Shown here: in pieces, positions 14,219 through 21,315 of the stretch
Layout of the letters: each line of letters starts with the position of its first letter
Position numbering within the stretch: the first letter of the stretch is position 1
Source: a virus
Direction: 5' to 3' (one strand)
IMG/VR virus record: IMGVR_UViG_3300047392_000073
Span: 1 to 21,315 of that record
Length of the DNA: 21,315 nucleotides
Translations under genes and position numbers: made by a program
The notes under the pieces: generated by a model
Told to the model about the DNA's origin: nothing
Databases searched by the model: none
Seen by the model: the letters and a program-made list of their open reading frames with translations, nothing else

Positions 14219-15132
14219 CTACTCTATAACAATGTCGTCTACCGAGTTTCCTTGATTGTATGCAGCGGGGGTAAGGACCAGGCCATATTCAGTAGTGACA
14301 GCAGCGCCCGTTGCGTTGTAAACAAGATCGCCGCCTACCTGCGAAGTCATGTTTGCATCAGAGTATGCGCGGGCAGTAATAGTTGTTCCGCTAATCAGCG
14401 CCTTCAGCCCATTGATTGTTGCGTTATCTGAAACTTGCAAAGATGCAATCTGACTTACAGTATTTCCTACAGACTGAAGTACGCGAAGAAACTGTGGATA
14501 AAAGTAGCTAGTGCCAGACTGGTAGGTGTAGTACTTTGGGCTAGAACCTTGGCATACAAATGATGGTGCTGTGTAGGTCGATGCGTTGCACGTACTTCCA
14601 CAGGCATATTGGTAAGTATATGAGTTGTAGTAGTAAGACCGACAGTAAGCAGCATTCTTAATGTTGTTCGAGTTCCAAGCACCGCAGTAAGGTCCTGCAT
14701 AGTTTGTTGCAAAGCAGTAATTGGTTGTGTAAGCATTACATGTATAAACTGCGTTGTTACTATAACCGTAGTCGCAGAAAGTGCCGTTATAGTTTGTGGT
14801 GTAGTTCGCGTTTGAGTAGGTTGACTGGTACAAATCAACAGCCCACCAGTTGTTAGCGTCTGTCACCCAGATAAGCGCACCTGAGCCAGAAACTGGACCC
14901 TGAATAGAGATAGACGTTGCCTTATTCGGCATAACAACTGAAACAGCAGGATAAGTGTTTGCAGCATCCGTGCTTTGAGCCTTATTAGAAGTTACCTTCC
15001 AGGTGCCACGCAAAGCCTTCCACAAAGACCCATCAGAAGCAGTGCCAAGACCGCCAGTAGTATCCGTGCGGTTGAATGTGTCAGCAAACTTATTACGAAT
15101 GCTTGATGCAACTGCTCCAAGATTCTGCTTCA

Positions 15133-15133
<1 letters not shown>
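14219..15133 (-). CDS. LamG-like minor tail/adhesin protein with Cys/Tyr-rich insert (304 aa)
   Basis: The N-terminus FADTFNRTDTTGGLGTASDG and LWKALRGTWKVTSNKA is the typical opening of concanavalin/LamG-like domains in actinophage minor tail proteins. DANNWWAVDL (92-101) is a core strand. Residues about 102-212 are a very unusual insert with eight Cys (120, 132, 140, 150, 164, 178, 182, 194) and over 20 Tyr; there is no Cys elsewhere. The fold then resumes (FLRVLQSVGNTVSQIA). ATG 15133 is chosen because it overlaps the fibre stop (TAATG). Probable receptor-binding tip. Confidence 0.78.
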
Positions 15134-17120
<1,987 letters not shown>

Positions 17121-17121
<1 letters not shown>

Positions 17122-17375
17122 TAGATTCCTCCACCGTCAAAAGTTGGCAAACCGCCAAAAACCGAAGTTGGACTACCGCCGTCTATGTTCATCCATCCGC
17201 CTTCAAGGTCATCAAACTTGATGCGCCTAGAAGACTTCCCATCATGCGTGTGATCTCCAGCAGCAGCCTGCGAGGGACCAATACCCAAGGTATGGTGCAA
17301 TGCCAGCTTGCTTGAGTCCTTATCGGAGTTCAAGTGAAAGAGGTTAACCTCTTCTGACGATGGGGTAATGGGCAT
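17121..17375 (-). CDS. Small phage structural-type protein with HTHDG motif (84 aa)
   Basis: Contains [20 protein letters not shown] followed by [17 protein letters not shown], a short motif common in tail-associated proteins of actinophages, and a Gly-rich end ([12 protein letters not shown]). It is the first gene of the leftward block and is coupled to the fibre gene by TAATG, which suggests a fibre attachment or baseplate piece. No ribosome site is visible before ATG 17375. A -10-like hexamer six bases upstream suggests a leaderless mRNA. Confidence 0.72.
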
Positions 17376-17377
17376 GT

Positions 17378-17387
17378 TAGAATTCTA
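17378..17387. promoter_or_regulatory. Palindromic divergent -10-like element
   Basis: TAGAATTCTA is a perfect palindrome in the 34-bp gap between divergent genes. Each strand reads TAGAAT, which fits TANNNT. Leftward it ends six bases before ATG 17375, the spacing of leaderless transcripts. Rightward it would start RNA near 17390, before the GGAGGAG site (17397-17403). No good -35 was seen on either side. Confidence 0.45.
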
Positions 17388-17409
17388 TCGCATACTGGAG
17401 GAGACGACC

Positions 17410-17850
17410 ATGAGTAAGGCAAAGCAAATCGGCACTGCTGCCGAGACCGCTGTACGTAAGTATCTGTTATCTGCAGGCTACAGCGAACTAGAAGCCCACC
17501 GCAATGTCCTAAAGGGCACCAACGATGAGGGCGATGTCTGGCTGCGTGAACCACTACGTGGGCTAGTTGTATTCGAGATCAAAGGCGGCAAGGCCGCGAA
17601 GGAGGCTTCTTATGGCCAAATTGAAAAATGGTTCCAAGAAGCTGAACTTGAAAAAGCTAATGCTAAAGGTAGGTTTGGGTTCCTCGTTACTCAGCGTGCT
17701 GGTGTCGGTGCTCCTCGCGCTGGCGAGTGGTGGGCCTACGCTAAGCTCGGAGATCTCTTTGAACTTCGCAATCACATCCCTGCTCTTGACGACACCCTTG
17801 TGCGTATACGTCTTCAAGAACTTGTCGGACTAATCCGTGGCGAAAGATAG
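17410..17850 (+). CDS. PD-(D/E)XK resolvase-like nuclease (146 aa)
   Basis: The N-terminal KQIGTAAETAVRKYLLSAGY with GDVW (Asp42) and VFEIKGG (Glu56-x-Lys58) makes a compact PD-(D/E)XK core of the archaeal Holliday junction resolvase or VRR-NUC type. The start at ATG 17410 has a strong GGAGGAG site; the upstream ATG at 17368 would run through the promoter. The gene end overlaps the terminase start by 14 bp. Debranching DNA before packaging is a plausible role, as for other phage resolvases next to terminases. Confidence 0.78.
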   Translation: MSKAKQIGTAAETAVRKYLLSAGYSELEAHRNVLKGTNDEGDVWLREPLRGLVVFEIKGGKAAKEASYGQIEKWFQEAELEKANAKGRFGFLVTQRAGVGAPRAGEWWAYAKLGDLFELRNHIPALDDTLVRIRLQELVGLIRGER

Positions 17851-19372
17851 CTTCGATCTCCAAGATGTTCTTCTCCGACTAGGTGAAGGACTACAAGAGT
17901 CTGTCCACGCACCTAACTTATACAACTATAAGCCAAGCGAGAAGCAGCAACTCTTCCACGAGATGCAGAACAAGGCTCGCCTGTACATCGGCGGTAACCG
18001 TTCAGGCAAATCTGTAGGTTCCACGCTTGAGGGCATCTACTATGTCACGCACTCACACCCATGGCGCAAGACCCCAGAAGGCCCTGTGCGCGGTCGAGTG
18101 GTTGCAGTTGACTTCCTGAACGGTGTAGATAAGATTATCCTGCCCTTGTGGAAGCAGTGGCTTCCTAAGAAGTATCTGATCAACGGCAGCTGGGAAGATT
18201 CGTACTCCCGCGAGCGCCATGTGCTAACACTGAACAACGGCAGCTTCGTTGAGTTTATGTCGCAAGACCAGGACCTCGACAAGTTTGCAGGTTCATCCCG
18301 CCACTTCGTTCACTTTGACGAAGAGTGCCCTAAGACCGTTTGGCAAGAATGTCTTGCGCGTCTTGTGGATACTGACGGCGACTGGTGGATGAGCCAGACT
18401 CCCGTGCAAGGCATGGAGTGGATTTTTGATGACGTATTTATACCAGCAAAGGAGGGAACTAAGGACATTGGAATTGTTGAAGCAAGCATGGAAGATAACC
18501 CAACTCTCTCTAAAGAAGCTATCGCTCGCTACATGGAGGCGCTTACCCCTGAAGAGCGACTTATCCGAAAGAACGGACAGTACGTCCATCTTGGCGGTTC
18601 AGTCTTTCCAGAATTCAGTCCTCTCACACACTGTATTCCTAAAGGACAGTTCAAACCCACTAGCAAGCATCGAATTATTCGAACAATGGATAGCGGATAC
18701 ACCAACCCCACCGTCTGGTTGTGGATGGCAGTTGACGAACATGGCACTATTACAGTCTTCAAAGAGCACTACCAAGATAAATGGAATATTGCCCAGCATG
18801 CTGAAGTTGTCAACAAAGAGACGCGGCAAATCATCCGAGAGTCTGGCGCAGAGGTCTATCTAACTACTGGCGATCCTGCCATTAAGCAGACCAAAGAGCA
18901 CACGGGTACCTCGATCCTGCAGGAGTATGCCAAGCATGGCATCTACATCGCAGTCGATCAGATTCCTAGCGACCGCCGCGTGGGACTTGAGCGCATTCAG
19001 CAGTACATGAAGGTCAACCCAAAAACTAACAAGCCTTGGCTTATGTTTACAGATGACTGCGCTCACTTGATCGCCGAGCTCCCTAAGCTGAAATGGAAGA
19101 AGCATGCCTCTCCAAAGGTTGCCGAGCAGAAGAATAAGCTTGAAGATATTCGCGACAAGGACAACCACTGTTACGACGCGCTAAAGTATGCGATGACTTT
19201 TATGGCAGACTTGACTCCTGAGGCACAATTCAGCGAGAATAAGCGTGAAGAGTTCCACAGCATTTTCCGTAATGATTTCCGAGCAACAAGCCCAGCTTCT
19301 GACTATGATGAGGGTGATGGCTGGGGCAACCAGTGGCGAGGAAACTCTTCGACACTAGAACTAGAAGGATAA
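17837..19372 (+). CDS. terL: Terminase large subunit (511 aa)
   Basis: The DNA-packaging motor and head-filling nuclease. Walker A GGNRSGKS (52-59), Walker B FVHFDEE (157-163), SQTP coupling motif (186-189), then the RNase H-like nuclease with Asp285 (RTMDSGY), Asp346 (TTGDPAI) and Asp447 (HCYDALKYA). Complete length. It starts at GTG 17837 inside the preceding nuclease gene, so translation is coupled. No small-subunit gene precedes it; the HTH protein at 12031 is the only candidate in view. It acts at the portal encoded at 19982. Confidence 0.94.
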   Translation: MAKDSFDLQDVLLRLGEGLQESVHAPNLYNYKPSEKQQLFHEMQNKARLYIGGNRSGKSVGSTLEGIYYVTHSHPWRKTPEGPVRGRVVAVDFLNGVDKIILPLWKQWLPKKYLINGSWEDSYSRERHVLTLNNGSFVEFMSQDQDLDKFAGSSRHFVHFDEECPKTVWQECLARLVDTDGDWWMSQTPVQGMEWIFDDVFIPAKEGTKDIGIVEASMEDNPTLSKEAIARYMEALTPEERLIRKNGQYVHLGGSVFPEFSPLTHCIPKGQFKPTSKHRIIRTMDSGYTNPTVWLWMAVDEHGTITVFKEHYQDKWNIAQHAEVVNKETRQIIRESGAEVYLTTGDPAIKQTKEHTGTSILQEYAKHGIYIAVDQIPSDRRVGLERIQQYMKVNPKTNKPWLMFTDDCAHLIAELPKLKWKKHASPKVAEQKNKLEDIRDKDNHCYDALKYAMTFMADLTPEAQFSENKREEFHSIFRNDFRATSPASDYDEGDGWGNQWRGNSSTLELEG

Positions 19373-19373
19373 A

Positions 19374-19814
19374 ATGAGACACTTTAACTACTTTGAAAAT
19401 GGTGGCCCTTACCCAGGAACCTGCATCTCCTGTGGTGCAACCAAGCAGCTATTTGATGTTGGCGGTACTCGCATCGATGGCGGAAGTAATCTATTCTGTA
19501 AGAAGTGCTCGGTTGAGCTTGCTCTCTTCCTTGGCTATGTAGAAGAACAGCCACTATTAGACCAGATGTACAACCTTGAAGCAGACATTGAAGCACATGA
19601 GCGTGAGCTTGCCCGTATCCCAGACCATGTAGAGGATCTTATTAATGGAATTCGTAGTCGCGTTACTGATTTTGTCTTCGCTGTTTCTTACGGCGATAGT
19701 GTTACTGATTCAGAGGTTGCTGAGAAGCCTGAACTACCAGTCGAGCAACCTAGTCAGCATGCACAACGAGCAAAGTCAGACGCTAGTCCACATAGCAAAC
19801 CTGCTCGCAAGTAA
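19374..19814 (+). CDS. Zinc-finger/coiled-coil protein between terminase and portal (146 aa)
   Basis: CISCG (17-21) and FCKKC (41-45) form a paired CxxC site. A helical segment follows (YNLEADIEAHERELARIPDHVEDLI) and then a polar, Pro/Ser/Lys-rich tail that looks disordered. GAAGGA precedes ATG 19374. The last 170 bases are also read in another frame by the TM protein at 19645, which may explain the odd composition of the tail. Function unknown. Confidence 0.75.
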   Translation: MRHFNYFENGGPYPGTCISCGATKQLFDVGGTRIDGGSNLFCKKCSVELALFLGYVEEQPLLDQMYNLEADIEAHERELARIPDHVEDLINGIRSRVTDFVFAVSYGDSVTDSEVAEKPELPVEQPSQHAQRAKSDASPHSKPARK

Positions 19815-19977
19815 AGATCCTATGGCATTTCAGCAGGTAAACGCAGTCTCTCACTACACAGAAGAGCCTTTTACTGGGCTCATCCAAACTGGAGATGAGC
19901 TTGAACTTGCTAGACTAGAGGCTGAGGCTAAATTGATGGACGCTGCATTCGACGCACGCCTAAGCGATATGGAATAG
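19645..19977 (+). CDS. Small single-TM protein overlapping the upstream gene (110 aa)
   Basis: The N-terminus EFVVALLILSSLFLTAIVLL is a clear transmembrane helix, followed by Arg-rich QRLLRSLN and a helical, acidic C-terminal part (ELELARLEAEAKLMDAAF). AGAGGATC lies 9 bases before ATG 19645. It fills the 167-bp space between 19814 and the portal, which would otherwise be empty, and its first 170 bases overlap the zinc-finger gene out of frame. A membrane-bound lysis or exclusion factor is possible. A shorter start at 19759 would remove the TM helix. Confidence 0.6.
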   Translation: MEFVVALLILSSLFLTAIVLLIQRLLRSLNYQSSNLVSMHNEQSQTLVHIANLLASKDPMAFQQVNAVSHYTEEPFTGLIQTGDELELARLEAEAKLMDAAFDARLSDME

Positions 19978-19981
19978 GTTT

Positions 19982-21315
19982 ATGGCTAACGAGCAATACT
20001 TTGCTGGCAAAGATGGACAATACATCCGTGGTACCGCCATGGAAGGTGACATGACCGATGATTCTTTGCTCAACCAGTTCAAGCGCAAGGACGAGTCTAA
20101 GAAGCTAGTCTCTTGGGTTAAGTCTGAGTACGAGAAGGCCAAGCAGGCTCGCAAGATGGAGGAGCAGGACTGGTATCTTCAGCTTGCTTTCTATAACGGC
20201 AAGCAGTACCACGAGTGGGTTGAGAAGGGCAATGGCCAGATCCTCGAAGCTCCTCGTAACCCAGCTGGTACCCCACGCATTACCGTGAACCGCATCGAGC
20301 CGATCATCCGTACTGAGATCGCCAAGACTACCTCAGGGCACCCAAGCGCAACTGTTATTCCTGCATCAAACGATGACGATGACTTGATGGCAGCTCAGGC
20401 TGCTGAGCAGGTCTGGCAGGCCATGTACGACAAGGCTAACTTCCAGACGGACATCCTACAGAAGTCTGAGTTCTGGCGTGCAGTAACTGGTAACGCATTC
20501 ATCAAGACTTACTGGGATGCGTCTGCTAAGCAGATTGAACCAACTCCAGTCCAAGATCCTTATACTGGCGAAAAGAAAGTCATTCAGCAGGTAACTTCAA
20601 CTGGCGATGTAGCGTATGAGGTAATCACCCCATTCCACCTATTCGTCCCAGATACTACTGAAGAAAATCTAGAGAACCAGCCATATATCTTCAACGTCTA
20701 CACTAAGAGTGAGCAGTGGGTCAAGAGCACCTTCGGCGGAGTTCTTCCAAAAGACTTCGTTCCAACTAAGGTTTCAGCTACCGAGATCCTCGATGCTGCA
20801 TTGATGGATAACCGTGGCTCGCTAACCTCAAAGCCTGACGCAGTTCTAGTGATCGAGATGTGGGCCAAGCCAAACGGTTGCCCATTCCTTCCAAAGGGTG
20901 GCCTCGTAACCATCGTGGACAATGAGATCGTACAGTTTGCTGAAAATGGCATCCCTTACTCTCACAAGATGTACCCATTTGCTCACACTTACAGCGTCCC
21001 GACTGGAAAGTTCTACCGCCGTTCGGTGATTAAGAACCTTATTCCAATCCAGCGCGAGCTCAACCGCACCCGCTCACAGATCATTCAGGCAAAGAACCTT
21101 ATGGCTAAGCCTCAGATGATGTACGACGAGGGCTCAGTTGACCCAAAGAAGGTTTCAGCTAAAGCTGGTATCTGGATCCCTGTTCGCCCAGGCTTTAACC
21201 GCCCAACCCCAGTACCAATCCAGCCGCTTCCAAGCTATGTCCTACAGGAGCTAGAGCACCTACAGGCAGACTTCGAGGACCTATCTGGTCAGCACCAGGT
21301 CTCACGCGGTAGCTC
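19982..21315 (+). CDS. Portal protein, N-terminal part (partial, P22-like)
   Basis: Open from ATG 19982 to the window end, 444 codons with no stop. It reads as a portal of the P22-like type: WYLQLAFYNGKQYHEW, TPRITVNRIEPIIRTEIAKT, GNAFIKTYWD, YEVITPFHLFVPD, and NLIPIQRELNRTRSQII. The portal is the ring at the capsid vertex through which the terminase pumps DNA. It follows the TM protein after four bases (TAGGTTTATG). The C-terminal part lies outside this window. Confidence 0.9.
   Translation, partial: MANEQYFAGKDGQYIRGTAMEGDMTDDSLLNQFKRKDESKKLVSWVKSEYEKAKQARKMEEQDWYLQLAFYNGKQYHEWVEKGNGQILEAPRNPAGTPRITVNRIEPIIRTEIAKTTSGHPSATVIPASNDDDDLMAAQAAEQVWQAMYDKANFQTDILQKSEFWRAVTGNAFIKTYWDASAKQIEPTPVQDPYTGEKKVIQQVTSTGDVAYEVITPFHLFVPDTTEENLENQPYIFNVYTKSEQWVKSTFGGVLPKDFVPTKVSATEILDAALMDNRGSLTSKPDAVLVIEMWAKPNGCPFLPKGGLVTIVDNEIVQFAENGIPYSHKMYPFAHTYSVPTGKFYRRSVIKNLIPIQRELNRTRSQIIQAKNLMAKPQMMYDEGSVDPKKVSAKAGIWIPVRPGFNRPTPVPIQPLPSYVLQELEHLQADFEDLSGQHQVSRGS

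Noticed and set aside
14493-14501. A fourth perfect DnaA box (TGTGGATAA)
   Set aside because: It is isolated inside the adhesin coding sequence, encoding part of a normal F-Y-P-Q-F stretch, with no repeats or A/T-rich DNA around it.

Overview
The window looks like part of a tailed double-stranded DNA phage (Caudoviricetes) infecting an actinobacterium. Phage hallmarks are a large terminase subunit, the start of a portal protein, a collagen-like tail fibre, a D5-type primase-helicase and dense operons of tiny genes joined by ATGA/TAATG overlaps. The host is suggested by a WhiB-family regulator, a protein family essentially confined to Actinobacteria and their phages. Base composition is moderate by eye, not strongly GC-rich, which would fit a low-GC (for example freshwater) actinobacterial host; that last step is inference. 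No integrase, excisionase, lysin, major capsid or DNA polymerase is seen, so this is only part of the genome.

Region 1 (1-1024, + strand) is a chain of very small Cys-rich ORFs, most with paired CxxC motifs. Region 2 (about 1016-1310) is non-coding and resembles a replication origin: three perfect DnaA boxes within 152 bp, an A-rich 13-mer present twice, inverted repeats, and a sigma70-like promoter that would drive the DNA-binding protein gene at 1311.

Region 3 (1311-10991, + strand) is the early/replication block. It holds a helix-turn-helix protein, three strongly acidic small proteins, a SNF2-like helicase, an XRE repressor-like protein overlapping a WhiB protein, a Cas4/RecB-like nuclease, a candidate OB-fold single-strand-binding protein, the primase-helicase, and an HNH protein. 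Three strong hairpins at 3074, 7123 and 7828 separate sub-operons. A tRNA-Trp(CCA) abuts the last stop codon and fills the space between the convergent + and - blocks.

Region 4 (11064-17375, - strand) is transcribed leftward from a divergent junction. In transcription order it holds a small His-motif structural-type protein, a 662-aa collagen-like fibre, a LamG-like adhesin with a Cys/Tyr-rich insert, two paralogous proteins of a conserved phage family of unknown function flanking a third unknown gene, a zinc-ribbon protein, a small HTH protein and a metallophosphoesterase. The first part is probably the receptor-recognition apparatus.

Region 5 (17410-21315, + strand) starts the packaging/head operon: a PD-(D/E)XK resolvase-like nuclease overlapping the large terminase, a zinc-finger/coiled-coil protein, an overlapping one-TM protein, and a portal protein cut by the window end. 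A perfect palindrome, TAGAATTCTA, in the 34-bp gap between regions 4 and 5 offers a -10-like hexamer to each strand and would make the leftward transcript leaderless.
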